Notes: generated by a model not told the origin, from the sequence alone. A stretch of 64,000 nt of DNA from UBA5429 sp942493315 (GCA_942493315.1 OW818690.1:1860001-1924000), one strand, 5' to 3'; counted from the stretch's first letter, positions 54,001-62,246 are shown. Program-made: numbers and translations.

Positions 54001-54975
54001 TCCTCTTAAAACTTTTAAAATCGCCTGATTCATATCCGTTTCAATCAATTTCTTAAAGGATTTCACTTCCATCCCTGCAATCTTTGCAAATTTAGCCGGT
54101 TCAGTAAATATAGATTTAATCAATTTTTGAAATGCTGTTGATGATAATTCAACGGCTTGCATATCCTGATCAAGCGCAGAGGCATATCCCATGATGTCAT
54201 TTGCGGCCAATTTTGCCTGAACGGATAAACCTCCTAATCTTCCCATGAATGAAACAACATATTGTTCATTTGCTGAAGATGTCTGGCCGATCACGTTCAA
54301 ACCACTCCCGATTGATAACATTTGTTCCTTCAAAGATTTTCCTTTGAGGATATCCGTTGATTTTGTATATACATTTACAATTTTACCAATCAATTCGATT
54401 GCATCTTCGCCCAGGGCGTCAGAAAGAGCAACGGAAATGATATTAGATCCTTCAACAAATTCAAGCACTAGATCCTTTTGTTCAATCCCTAACTTCCCGG
54501 CTATATAAGCATATTTATTTAATTCTTCCCGGGCTGTTCTTGCATCCATTTTTTTGAATGATTCATTCAGATCAAGAACGCTATCTCTACTCATCTGAGT
54601 AGTTTTCTGAACGTCAGAATAAATATCATCTATTTCTGCCACTTCGGTAGCCAAGTTTTTAAATTTTCCGAGACCGGTGTCGAGTAAATTGAAAAACATC
54701 GAGAACCCTCCCATCCCTGCACCAAAATTCATCATTTTAGTAGAAATTTTCTCCCAAGTCGAAGCGGTTTTTCCTAGTAAGGCATTATGATCATTGATAA
54801 TCGATTTTAGTTCTTTTATTTTCTTTGCCTTTTGATTATATTCATCTGATCCAAAAATCAATTTATCAAGTTGTGCATTAGCTTTTGCATATTCTGATTT
54901 AATTAACTTCATTGAAGCTTCTACCTCTTTGCCATTAATGTAAATTGTTACTCTTCTTGTTGCACCACTTGCCAT
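51010..54975 (-). CDS. phage tail tape measure protein (TP901 core type)
   Basis: 1321 residues, the longest gene in the window. N-terminal TP901-like region (YSDVQKTTQMSRDSVLDLNESFKKM ... AYIAGKLGIEQKDLVLEFVEGSNIIS, about 90-400), hydrophobic segments around 450-540 (for example LLRLLQVSLAQ, VPWMAVATVILIAGNAL), long coiled coils about 690-1100 and a hydrophobic C-terminal part (GGGWPWGLIPAGLSAAFTGTQIAAIA). Length of the tape measure suggests a tail of roughly 200 nm on the usual scale of about 1.5 angstrom per residue. Confidence 0.9.
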   Translation of the reverse strand: MASGATRRVTIYINGKEVEASMKLIKSEYAKANAQLDKLIFGSDEYNQKAKKIKELKSIINDHNALLGKTASTWEKISTKMMNFGAGMGGFSMFFNLLDTGLGKFKNLATEVAEIDDIYSDVQKTTQMSRDSVLDLNESFKKMDARTAREELNKYAYIAGKLGIEQKDLVLEFVEGSNIISVALSDALGEDAIELIGKIVNVYTKSTDILKGKSLKEQMLSIGSGLNVIGQTSSANEQYVVSFMGRLGGLSVQAKLAANDIMGYASALDQDMQAVELSSTAFQKLIKSIFTEPAKFAKIAGMEVKSFKKLIETDMNQAILKVLRGFSGTGGFSKLLPLFKDLGLDAERATQAISSMANSVDKIEEAQRQANQAMTEGTSVINEYNIKNNNMQAELEKSRKAFKDKRMELGEKLYPVLIKVTKSSTALVKGIGGLFKVLGENKELVITLSVIWGVYLLRLLQVSLAQKGLTAHTVLLSKVQAFQTTVVEALKLKYYQLTGQTLLAAKSQEALAIASAKVPWMAVATVILIAGNALWKLATRQNKATKEMEEFNKKVSDSTSGSITLIEELAYKWSLMGDNLQEKEKFINKNQQAFEKLGVSIKTVADAENLLITNKDAFITMLMEKAYASAYMGKAEDIIKDNSEITKDWINQVLVLQNEIDNLTNQMNDLPNTPAGAAAMVPLKQRINELEAFKEDYQGKIDDINKEALNFIKISEKMSQNAKNAMNKLGFKPSVSEDTETGKSTGNDVAGPDEDVIKKWDEFLKNLDKLKEDSRINQFKDIDKEKETIKRKYDEQIKQAQEFADKGIKDAKDKIKVLEGLKNEELKIADQNFRQKEFEKHQKALEKLGDTIISLETKMNGAFNNKYANELIDARNKWDQIINDLDDSINYYLDRQDETYDPILGTGLSEDEVKLLEKLLNKKKQAIESSYKEELDIVTRAEKDVSEAVLSEKEKQIKDIEDYYKDKISIARTAIAELKKVDSEENKSRIAELEKKITELQAKLKEDVDKVTKGDTSVLAKLFGTQGDWDAIKNLWKDNFKDLLNEVQNFAFSVEGIVSNIYDIQTNKETSALNEYSQNIDSRKEKLEKMLNQGLISQTYYNSKIAELDENLSLKQKQLELDKFKREKRASISKAIISGILSAIESFKNGGGWPWGLIPAGLSAAFTGTQIAAIASEPEPYATGGFIKDEKIIRIAEKGPEWVASNSLLKDKKTSRIITALDQYQRGNKSMLNNIDIPQPNVAMMSLATRSMNRNFESQTLKNDIIQNYYIDNEKIGKLYDEFVFIRKYLTDPKNRQSTISRDLLLEFENNEEFLRNLAKF

Positions 54976-54986
54976 ATTTGTCTAAA

Positions 54987-55460
54987 TTAATAACGGTTAT
55001 GAACTGAACCAAATCCCTTGACTAAAATCTGATCACCATAATATTTTACAGCGATATCATATAATTTATTTACATTTTGAGCGATTGGATCATCGAGCCA
55101 ATCTTGCATATCTCTTTTTATTTTTGAATCTTTTGCAACATACTTCCCGGCTACTCTAGGTTGTCCGAACCCAACGCCCCAATGCCGCCAGATCCCGTGA
55201 ATGGGGACTTTGAAACCAACTGATATAGGAACTTGTAAAATGTTTCGATAAACTTTAAAATTGATACTATCTACTAGCTTTTTTTCTGTTTGTCCGGCTT
55301 TTGAACCTGTTTTATACGTTTTAGGCTCATCTTTACCCTTATCGAACTTACGAGCATTTGATTTTGCAATATTTCTGACAATAGCAGCCCATATTCGAGC
55401 TTCCGCATAAAATTGCTCTTCAGTAATAAGTTGTCCATCTATTTTGTCTTCAACAGGCAT
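54987..55460 (-). CDS. putative head-tail connector / tail-completion protein (HK97 gp10-like)
   Basis: 157 residues. The central part IHGIWRHWGVGFGQPRVAGKY and the position before the tape measure recall the HK97-gp10 type head-tail joining proteins, but the match is loose. Overlap of one base with the gene before it. Confidence 0.5.
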   Translation of the reverse strand: MPVEDKIDGQLITEEQFYAEARIWAAIVRNIAKSNARKFDKGKDEPKTYKTGSKAGQTEKKLVDSINFKVYRNILQVPISVGFKVPIHGIWRHWGVGFGQPRVAGKYVAKDSKIKRDMQDWLDDPIAQNVNKLYDIAVKYYGDQILVKGFGSVHNRY

Positions 55461-56233
55461 TATTTCTTTGATTTTAAATTTTCTTTAATGGCTGAATTAA
55501 TTCTATTGAGAACAGTATGAACATTTGAATTCAAAAATTTTTCTTCATCAAAAAAGTTGTCTCCTAAAATGGAGCGGTGAAGATTTAACCAGGAGAATGT
55601 TCCTGTCTCTTTTTTAGTTTCCGGATCTTCTGAAGCATATTGTTTTTGCCAAATAAAAGAATATTTATCTTCAAAGTAGAATTTATGCAGAGATTTATAA
55701 TTGAAGATAAAAGCAAAAAGTTGAACATTATCCATGTTTTTAAAAATATTCACTCTCTTATTAAGTCCGTAAATGTTGAATGGTTTGCGCGGATCAGATT
55801 CACCATCGTAGTTTTCAACTTCCGGACGATATATGACTGCGGCAGCTTCCTGATACATTTGCGCTAAAAAGAATTGTTCAACGTGAATCAATTCATTCCA
55901 GGTTGTATTATCAAATGTTCCATTATAACCAATATATTTTACACCATCAATTTCAATATAATCAACTAACTGTCTTTTAATTTCATTAATTTGTTCAACT
56001 ATAGGATCAATTTCAGATTTAAATATAAATTTTTCAGCTTTATTAAAATATTTCCAAACTGTGATTGGAATTTCTAAAATTTTACGTACATAATTATCCC
56101 CGATCATTTCTTGAGACTCAGTCAAAAGAAATTCAACCAAAACAAGAAATTGAGTCCTTGAAAGCTCGTTAATCGATTCCGGAATGGAGTATTTAAACTC
56201 TCTTTTTTTGATTTTAATTTTGAGTTGTTTCAT
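55460..56233 (-). CDS. hypothetical phage structural-region protein
   Basis: 257 residues; no family recognised. Many helix-forming stretches (LSRTQFLVLVEFLLTESQ, VEQINEIKRQLVDYIEIDG) and an aromatic-rich C-terminus (FEDKYSFIWQKQYASEDPE). Tail assembly chaperones often sit at this place, between connector genes and the tape measure, and this could be one; no programmed frameshift site was found. Confidence 0.5.
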   Translation of the reverse strand: MKQLKIKIKKREFKYSIPESINELSRTQFLVLVEFLLTESQEMIGDNYVRKILEIPITVWKYFNKAEKFIFKSEIDPIVEQINEIKRQLVDYIEIDGVKYIGYNGTFDNTTWNELIHVEQFFLAQMYQEAAAVIYRPEVENYDGESDPRKPFNIYGLNKRVNIFKNMDNVQLFAFIFNYKSLHKFYFEDKYSFIWQKQYASEDPETKKETGTFSWLNLHRSILGDNFFDEEKFLNSNVHTVLNRINSAIKENLKSKK

Positions 56234-56750
56234 TTTCAGTTGCGTTTAAGTTCCATTTTGTTGGATCCGGATCTTGACAGAAAAATGTTTTGGAATTGAT
56301 CAAGTATCGATATCCTATATACCTTTCATTTTGATTTTGAATAGGGATTGCTCTACAATCACTTAATTTAAAAGATTTCACTTCCAAACAGGATGAATTT
56401 GATGCATCTTCTAAAAATTTACGAAGAATTTCATCTCCAATTCTCTCACATCGATCAAGAGCTTCAGCGATTTGATCATAATCATCATCTGTACCATATT
56501 GATCAACTATTAAAAAGGCGGGTGTTCTTTCCTTGAAAGCATTTCGAGGGGCGTCAGAAAATGCAAGTTCTGCGCTTTCCAGGATAAGAGCCGGGAAGTT
56601 TACATTACCACGAAAACTCATATAAAATTCTTCGAGTTCTTTTCTGAAAAAATGTTTTTCAGAAAACCTATGGTTCAGATCTTTATTCTGAACCGCCAAT
56701 TTTTTCAAATAGTTTTGAAAATCGGATGCTGAACTTTTATCTGTACTCAT
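56214..56750 (-). CDS. hypothetical phage protein (tail-completion candidate)
   Basis: 178 residues. The end overlaps the following gene by 20 bases. Sequence features: VNFPALILESAELAF, AFLIVDQYGTDDDYDQIAEALDRCERIGDEILRKF. This pattern of a short alpha/beta protein is common among minor structural proteins in Bacteroides phages. No named domain. Confidence 0.5.
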   Translation of the reverse strand: MSTDKSSASDFQNYLKKLAVQNKDLNHRFSEKHFFRKELEEFYMSFRGNVNFPALILESAELAFSDAPRNAFKERTPAFLIVDQYGTDDDYDQIAEALDRCERIGDEILRKFLEDASNSSCLEVKSFKLSDCRAIPIQNQNERYIGYRYLINSKTFFCQDPDPTKWNLNATENETTQN

Positions 56751-57160
56751 ATCTTTCGTTCTTTACATTCAGTATTTTTACAAACCAAAGATTCTGCAAT
56801 GGCTAATTTTTTCTGCAGGGAAATTTTCTCAAGTTCTAAATTGGTCTGATTCCGTTTTAATTCAATAATCAATCGATCCCTTTCATCTTCCAACTCTTCA
56901 GATTTTTTCTTATTCTCAGCATATTTAGTCAACAGATCTTCTTGATAATCGATCTGTCTCACCAATGCTTCAAAATTTTGAACATCCAAATTTTTTTCTT
57001 CTTTCTTTTCCCCAATTTTCCTTAGTCTTTTTTCAGAAATAAATTTAATTAATCCAAAAATGCTAGTTCCACCCAGAAGAATATTCATAATAAATGAAAT
57101 GTTCATCATCCAGTTAGGACCTTGAGTTACGGCTGTTTGTACTGCATCAAATTCTTCCAT
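56747..57160 (-). CDS. membrane-anchored coiled-coil protein (holin or spanin candidate)
   Basis: 137 residues: one transmembrane segment near 18-42 (NWMMNISFIMNILLGGTSIFGLIKF), then a long charged coiled coil (RLRKIGEKKEEKNLD ... LEDERDRLIIELKRNQTNLELEKISLQKKLAIAESL) and the terminal CKNTECKERKI. This topology is like an i-spanin or a membrane-bound lysis helper, but it lies amid head-tail genes. A four-base overlap with the next gene (ATGA). Confidence 0.6.
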   Translation of the reverse strand: MEEFDAVQTAVTQGPNWMMNISFIMNILLGGTSIFGLIKFISEKRLRKIGEKKEEKNLDVQNFEALVRQIDYQEDLLTKYAENKKKSEELEDERDRLIIELKRNQTNLELEKISLQKKLAIAESLVCKNTECKERKI

Positions 57161-57161
57161 A

Positions 57162-58154
57162 TTAAGTTAAAAATATTTTTTTGTTAGTATTATCTCTATA
57201 TTCAGTATTTGGCGCTTTAACGCCATGAAAATCAATGAATTTTTTAAATTTTACAGGACTTTTGAGCATCAAAGTAATAGCATCATTGATATATCTTTCA
57301 GCCGTTTTTGTGTGCTCTTTGCCTGTCTCAACCAATTGTGGATATTCAATGATATTTGCCTGTGCAGCTTCGGAGTTTCTGTCACTGATAAAAATCATTC
57401 CGCGCTCGGTCGGCATCTGGTGAAGTTGTGTGATCCCTTCACCGATCGAAGCATTGACAATATAAAATTGAATAAGTTCTTTTACAGATAATATATCGGT
57501 ATCGCTTGTTGTAAGCAATTCAGCAAAGAACTCAGATCCTATTTTGTGAATGAGATCAATTTGCTCAATTTTCTGTATATACTGTCTCATCTTCAAAAAA
57601 ACGAGTCTGGAGTTATCAATTGAGAATACTTTTTCAAAATCACTTGTTTTTTTGATCAAAGTCTTAGAAGCATTTAGCATATAAGGAGATTCAGAAAAAT
57701 CCGGAAATACTTCTGAATTTGATTCGCAAATATTTAAAATCATATCAAAAACATCAAAAGAGGTCTCTTTGAGAGATCTTTTCAAATTTATTTCTTGAGA
57801 TTTGTAAAGTCTTGCATTTTCACCTGCTTTATCAGATGCTCCTGAATCGGATAAGCTTATTGATAAAACTGAAAACTCTTGCCAGTAAGATATTCTAATG
57901 AGAGAAAACTGGATAAGGTTAAGAAGTTCTTCTTTTAAATTAACATTTGTACCGGTGTGGGAAGTCTCATTATAAAATGTAACCATTTTATCAAATAATT
58001 TTTGACCTAACAAGGGCAAAATATATTTATTCTCACTCATGTAAATAGCAGATGCCAGGTTGTCAAAATTGGTATTAATATTTACAGGCAAAAACTTCCG
58101 GATCTCCTCTGCCTTATTTGCATTTTTTTCACGTTTAAAAAATCTTGGGATCAT
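57162..58154 (-). CDS. DUF6712-like phage structural protein
   Basis: 330 residues. Pattern FLPVNINTNFDNLASAIYMSENKYILPLLGQKLFDKMVTFYNE and helical segments after it recall the DUF6712 family in Bacteroidota prophages, thought to be a head-completion or connector component. Directly after the portal by one base. Assignment from memory. Confidence 0.65.
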   Translation of the reverse strand: MIPRFFKREKNANKAEEIRKFLPVNINTNFDNLASAIYMSENKYILPLLGQKLFDKMVTFYNETSHTGTNVNLKEELLNLIQFSLIRISYWQEFSVLSISLSDSGASDKAGENARLYKSQEINLKRSLKETSFDVFDMILNICESNSEVFPDFSESPYMLNASKTLIKKTSDFEKVFSIDNSRLVFLKMRQYIQKIEQIDLIHKIGSEFFAELLTTSDTDILSVKELIQFYIVNASIGEGITQLHQMPTERGMIFISDRNSEAAQANIIEYPQLVETGKEHTKTAERYINDAITLMLKSPVKFKKFIDFHGVKAPNTEYRDNTNKKIFLT

Positions 58155-58155
58155 A

Positions 58156-59469
58156 TTAACTCAATTTTTCTTCTGTACTTTTCCCTTTATCTAAAGTTAA
58201 GAGCACAATATTTCTATAAATAAGTTCTACATTTTGAATGCCATTAAATTGAAGCATTATTTCAACGGGATCTAGTATCTGTTGTTTCTCAATGTAGTTA
58301 AGAATTAAAGAAACTAAAAATCCTTCACGGATATCGGATCCGGATCCAGCGTTTCCGGAATATGGTCCCCCAGGCATTCCGGCACCGAGAACGGAAGGAT
58401 TTACCATCAATGAAAAAAGGATCTCGGAGTTTGCAGCTGCTGACGTGGAAAGTCTTTCTTTCGCATCGACTTGATTATCGATTCTCTCAATAAGCCATTT
58501 TCCCATCTCTTTTCCTAATTCATCAATATTGAATGTTGTGAATAAAGCTTTAGAGGCATTTTCTTCAGAAGTTAGATTTTTTTCAAATTGATCCATGAAA
58601 TCTGACATCTCTTTTTTTCTTAGTTCTTGAGATTCATAATTTTCTTTTGGAAACCTTTCCAGCCAAAAAGATGATGGTATTTGAACATGAAATTGAAAAT
58701 GGAGCGCATTTTCGTAAGCCTTTTTTAAAAATAATGGAATTTTATGCGATACTTCGATCCACCCGGCTTTCCAAGCTGGATCCCAATCAGGGAGTGCGTA
58801 ATAATCATTATTTGAAAAGTAATTCTTAATGCGAGGAAAAGCAACTGCAGTACCTTTTAATTTCTTTTGAACTCTCAAAATTTCAAGGTGCGTGAGTGGA
58901 TCAAACTCATCGAGCATTGTAATAACTTTTGCGGTACTCAAATTTTTAATGTCACCGGCAATAAGAAGATTATTTTTGTCGATGCTCATCCTACAGTGAC
59001 GAGCATTTTCTGTGTACACCCGTACAATTTTAGAACCATCCTCATTAAAAAGAAATACCGGAAACATATTTCCCAATTTGCCAAGATCTCTAAAAGCATT
59101 GGCCGCATAATTTCTGTAAGTGTACCCCCGAAGATAAGACAATACAACTGGATCTTGAACCGATTTATAAATCTCTGCGTTTTTATCATCCAACCCAGCA
59201 ACTGTTACCGGGATAACCCCCTGACCATAACAACACCGGGCCTTATAATTTAGACCGGTTGAAAGCACTCCGGTTTTTCCAATCATTTCTAAAGCTTCCT
59301 CCGGATAATCATTCGTAGTACCCCATTTCGCATAAGGTAAATTGTTATGATAAAAAACATCAGTAACTTTTTCGTTACTACTCATACTTTTGTAAACAGT
59401 TGAACCGAAAAACGTTTTACCTCTAAAAACTAAGGGAACACCCTTTTTGCTGAAAACTATATCTTCCAT
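58156..59469 (-). CDS. phage portal protein
   Basis: 437 residues. N-terminal part YAKWGTTNDYPEEALEMIGKTGVLSTGLNYKARCCYGQGV, central NYAANAFRDLGKLGNMFPVFLF, and the C-terminal SAAANSEILFSLMVNPSVLGAGMPGGPYSGNAGSGSDIREGF, all typical of portal proteins of this phage group. Placed after terminase, as expected. It shares one base with the upstream 91-residue gene. Confidence 0.8.
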   Translation of the reverse strand: MEDIVFSKKGVPLVFRGKTFFGSTVYKSMSSNEKVTDVFYHNNLPYAKWGTTNDYPEEALEMIGKTGVLSTGLNYKARCCYGQGVIPVTVAGLDDKNAEIYKSVQDPVVLSYLRGYTYRNYAANAFRDLGKLGNMFPVFLFNEDGSKIVRVYTENARHCRMSIDKNNLLIAGDIKNLSTAKVITMLDEFDPLTHLEILRVQKKLKGTAVAFPRIKNYFSNNDYYALPDWDPAWKAGWIEVSHKIPLFLKKAYENALHFQFHVQIPSSFWLERFPKENYESQELRKKEMSDFMDQFEKNLTSEENASKALFTTFNIDELGKEMGKWLIERIDNQVDAKERLSTSAAANSEILFSLMVNPSVLGAGMPGGPYSGNAGSGSDIREGFLVSLILNYIEKQQILDPVEIMLQFNGIQNVELIYRNIVLLTLDKGKSTEEKLS

Positions 59470-59744
59470 TATATTACCACCTTAACACCGTTGAACATTC
59501 TGAAATTATCAATTGAAACATGGTAAGGATGCCCGATCTTTTCTCCTAATTGATCATAAGGTTGAATATTGCGATATCTGCCGGCATAATAATTACTATG
59601 CATTCCAATTGTTTTAGCCCGGAACACAGAAACCACTTCCCCATTTTGCAAATAGAATTGAATAGAAAAATAATCTTTCATATCCATTTCTTTTAAAGCA
59701 TCAACCCGTTTAATAGTTTCATCCATAGAACTAATTTTAAACAA
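59469..59744 (-). CDS. small phage protein (91 aa)
   Basis: 91 residues, MFKISSMDETIKRVDALKEMDMKDYFSIQFYLQNGEVVSVFRAKTIG ... GEKIGHPYHVSIDNFRMFNGVKVVI. The sequence looks like a small alpha/beta protein; unknown family. First gene of the portal block after the 520-base gap. Confidence 0.65.
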   Translation of the reverse strand: MFKISSMDETIKRVDALKEMDMKDYFSIQFYLQNGEVVSVFRAKTIGMHSNYYAGRYRNIQPYDQLGEKIGHPYHVSIDNFRMFNGVKVVI

Positions 59745-60189
59745 ATTTAATCGTTACAAGTTAAAGGGAAAGGGACACTTTCCCCCTCGCGCAAAAGTCG
59801 CTCTGAGTGGCTTTTGCGCGAAAAATTTTTTGGCATAAGTTTTCTATTTAATTATTTCATTTCTCGATTGTTGGCTTTCCATTTTTTGAAAAAAAATGGA
59901 ATAGAGTGGAACGGGAGCCGCCTCGCGCCCTCTCCAGCCAGTCAGCCGACCGACCGAAAAAATAAGGAAATATGACAGGGGGGAGGGGGGCTGATCATGT
60001 TTTTTTAATTCATTTTAGTATTGAAACGTATCAAATAATGTTTATAAATACTTAATAATCAGATACATATAAATAATAACGAGCGACAAAAAAACGACAA
60101 AAAACTGCGAAAAAATCGGCCGATTTTTTAAAAAATATTCATTTAATTTATAACTTATTGATAATCAATAAGATTAATTTTAAATACGC
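59745..60189. other. gene-free region with hairpins in the middle of the prophage
   Basis: No convincing ORF. It holds a 7-bp stem gggaaag/ctttccc (59766-59784), a 10-bp perfect stem cgcgcaaaag/cttttgcgcg (59788-59820), a stem ttccatttttt/aaaaaatggaa (about 59877-59902), a G-rich tract (ggggggagggggg near 59977-59990) and a 20-bp perfect palindrome aaaaaatcggccgatttttt (60110-60129). It lies between divergent units: reverse structural genes to the left and the forward island to the right. Regulatory or packaging role possible. Confidence 0.5.
59788..59827 (+). terminator. strong hairpin, terminator-like
   Basis: Ten-base perfect arms cgcgcaaaag and cttttgcgcg around a 13-base loop, followed by aaaaatttttt at 59821-59831. 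It could stop transcripts coming from either side, but no gene ends at it, so its role is uncertain. Confidence 0.45.
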
Positions 60190-60190
60190 A

Positions 60191-60221
60191 TTGAATAATA
60201 CAGAAATAAGTGTTATATTTG
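60191..60221 (+). promoter_or_regulatory. promoter of the forward-strand island
   Basis: TTG at 60191-60193 and TATATTTG at 60214-60221, spaced by 20 bases, fit the Bacteroidota promoter pair; radC-like ATG follows at 60266. Confidence 0.65.
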
Positions 60222-60265
60222 TATATCAATTTAATCAAACACTTAATAACTAATCAATTACAACA

Positions 60266-60736
60266 ATGGAAACTACAAAAAAAACTAATGAATTTACAGT
60301 TACAGAAGTAACAACGACTTACAAACCTGCTTTTAAAATGGCCGAGAGACCCCAAATTTTAAGTCCTAATGATCTTCATTTAATCATTATGCAGTATGAA
60401 CCTATGAAAGAAATTATCAACTATAAAGAAATTTTCATGGCTATATATGTAAATCAAAACAGTAATATATTATCAATTCAAAAAATTGGAGAGGGCGGGC
60501 TAACTGCAACCAGTGTTGATGTTCGCATCATCATGCAATCTGCTCTCTTGCAATGCGCAACAGGTATTTTTTTAGTTCACAATCACCCAAGCGGACAACT
60601 TAAACCAAGCCAAGCCGATAAAACTTTAACGCAACAAGTAAAACAAGCAGCACAATTTTTTAACATTCAAATTTTAGATCATGTAATTATAACAGAAGAT
60701 CGTTTTTATTCAATGTATGAAGAAGATGTACTTTAA
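60266..60736 (+). CDS. radC: RadC-like JAB-domain protein
   Basis: 156 residues of the JAMM/MPN type. Metal-binding signature HNHPSGQLKPSQAD with His105, His107, Ser109 and Asp118, plus VHNHPSG context ATGIFLVHNHPSG. The N-terminal helix-hairpin-helix of chromosomal RadC is absent, as usual for prophage and plasmid copies. Role unproven; RadC relatives on mobile elements are linked to defence or anti-defence, or to DNA processing. First gene of a forward transcribed island. Confidence 0.85.
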   Translation: METTKKTNEFTVTEVTTTYKPAFKMAERPQILSPNDLHLIIMQYEPMKEIINYKEIFMAIYVNQNSNILSIQKIGEGGLTATSVDVRIIMQSALLQCATGIFLVHNHPSGQLKPSQADKTLTQQVKQAAQFFNIQILDHVIITEDRFYSMYEEDVL

Positions 60737-60761
60737 TATTTAATCCCTTAAAAATCGAATT

Positions 60762-60938
60762 ATGAGCGCATTAATAGAACAAATAAAACAAAATATTGAT
60801 AAGTTAGAAAATGGAAAAACTTATACAATCGTAGAATTTTATCACCAATACAGCCCTGATATAATGGGGATGAATCTTCAAAGTAATAAAATCACTTTTA
60901 AAGTAGAAGAAAAGAAAATCATTATAAACTGTAAATAA
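60762..60938 (+). CDS. small protein (58 aa), unknown
   Basis: MSALIEQIKQNIDKLENGKT followed by YTIVEFYHQYSPDIMGMNLQ and a Lys-rich strand to the end, 58 residues. The ATG follows the RadC-like gene by 25 bases and the stop is 27 bases before the next start, so it sits well in the operon. The composition is protein-like (amphipathic helix then strand). Function unknown. Confidence 0.65.
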   Translation: MSALIEQIKQNIDKLENGKTYTIVEFYHQYSPDIMGMNLQSNKITFKVEEKKIIINCK

Positions 60939-60965
60939 AATAATAACATTAAATAACTTAGAAAA

Positions 60966-61376
60966 ATGGAAAAAGCACAACAAAACAAAACTGTAGAATC
61001 AATCAAAAAAGAGAGAGATAACAAAATTAATGAGTTACTAAATAAAGTTCAAGTTTTTTGGGCTTTTAGTAATGAACAATTTGAAAAAAACAAACCTGAA
61101 TTAAAACCAGGAGATAAATTTTCATGTATAGGATCAGGCGGATATATCCCAAAATCAAACCTTTTTGATTATAATGAGGGATACGATGCAATATCAAGCT
61201 GGTACTATAGAGAAATAAGAAAAAATAATTTACTTGATAAATTGATAATGCACGAAATTTGCAATTATGAGTGTTTTTATAGTGACTTATCAATTATATA
61301 TGATATGTTTCCAGATACGCCAAAAGATTACATTTTAAAGCTATATAAGAAAGTTTTAGAAAGGGTTGAATTATAA
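60966..61376 (+). CDS. hypothetical protein of the forward-strand island
   Basis: 136 residues, MEKAQQNKTVESIKKERDNKINELLNKVQVFWAFSNEQFEKNKPELK ... helical C-terminus. No recognised domain; Cys pair in MHEICNYECFYSD. Last of the three-gene island and followed directly by a strong terminator. Confidence 0.7.
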   Translation: MEKAQQNKTVESIKKERDNKINELLNKVQVFWAFSNEQFEKNKPELKPGDKFSCIGSGGYIPKSNLFDYNEGYDAISSWYYREIRKNNLLDKLIMHEICNYECFYSDLSIIYDMFPDTPKDYILKLYKKVLERVEL

Positions 61377-61405
61377 AAAAAAGCGGGTTAAAAACCCGCT
61401 TTTTT
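61375..61405. terminator. bidirectional intrinsic terminator
   Basis: Stem aaaaaagcgggtt / aacccgctttttt with loop aaa, A-run on one side, T-run on the other. It ends the forward island and can also stop the reverse gene at 61449-61661, which reads toward it. Confidence 0.85.
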
Positions 61406-61448
61406 ATTGCATTTTGCCCGACACCCCGTCCACGGCGTAATGAGCCAA

Positions 61449-61661
61449 CTATTTTTTACTAGACCTGATCAAAGAAGATTGTCTGATGATAATGTTGCTA
61501 TTTTCGTAAGGAGTATTAAAATTATGTCTATCAACAGTAAATTTTGATACACCAAGAAGCTCGTAGGAATTTTCGTCAAATATTACTTGTAAACTGCCGA
61601 AATATTTGTGTTCATCAGTATTTTTGAAATATACATGCAAAACTTTAATTTCACTTTTCAT
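61449..61661 (-). CDS. small phage protein (70 aa)
   Basis: 70 residues: MKSEIKVLHVYFKNTDEHKYFGSLQVIFDENSYELLGVSKFTVDRHNF. Beta-strand-rich. No family recognised. It starts eight bases after the gene at 61669 and both probably use the promoter at 62106-62139. Confidence 0.6.
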   Translation of the reverse strand: MKSEIKVLHVYFKNTDEHKYFGSLQVIFDENSYELLGVSKFTVDRHNFNTPYENSNIIIRQSSLIRSSKK

Positions 61662-61668
61662 TAAAATC

Positions 61669-62067
61669 TTATTTTACAATTTCTGAATGAACAACTTCCC
61701 CGGTCTGATTACAAATAATTGAAACTGTTCCACCTTTATAATCTGCAAAATAACTTTCATTAGTCCCGTTATAATTTTTTATGTAAAAATGACAAACATC
61801 TAATTCATCATTCATATTTTTCTGATTACTATTGGTATCATCGTTAAAAACTACATCATAAGTAAGTTTTTTAGATTCTTTGAACTTACTATATTCAATT
61901 ATCTGATCATTCGATAATGAATTATCAAAATCCTCAGCAAAATCCTCGTCAAAAATCCATCTGTAAAAATTGGGATCATTTTCTTCTTGAGAACAGATAT
62001 AATAATATAATGACATATTGCCCCGATTTTCATTTAAAATTTTAATTTTAGTTTCTAAGTTTTTCAT
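61669..62067 (-). CDS. hypothetical phage protein (132 aa)
   Basis: 132 residues, acidic (for example FDEDFAEDFDNSLSNDQIIEYSKF), with a beta-rich C-terminus VCHFYIKNYNGTNESYFADYKGGTVSIICNQTGEVVHSE. Unrecognised. It shares a similar strand pattern with the 70-residue neighbour, perhaps a duplicated module. A separate promoter suggests expression outside the structural operon (possibly in the lysogen). Confidence 0.6.
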   Translation of the reverse strand: MKNLETKIKILNENRGNMSLYYYICSQEENDPNFYRWIFDEDFAEDFDNSLSNDQIIEYSKFKESKKLTYDVVFNDDTNSNQKNMNDELDVCHFYIKNYNGTNESYFADYKGGTVSIICNQTGEVVHSEIVK

Positions 62068-62105
62068 AAAAAAAGTATTTAAGATTATTGTTTTGTTTAA
62101 TAATA

Positions 62106-62139
62106 CAAATATAAGTGGAATGTTTGTAATAATAACAAA
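62106..62139 (-). promoter_or_regulatory. promoter for the 132-aa and 70-aa genes
   Basis: On the reverse strand TATATTTG (62106-62113) with TTTG at 62136-62139 and a spacer of 22 bases; the ATG is 39 bases downstream at 62067. Confidence 0.6.
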
Positions 62140-62246
62140 CTATAGAAAATTTTTTCTTATTGAATAACAGAGAGTTACAAAAAAAAATCAAAATTTATGG
62201 AAAAAACACCCAAATTTTTGGAAGGAATTTTGAGAATGGACACAAA

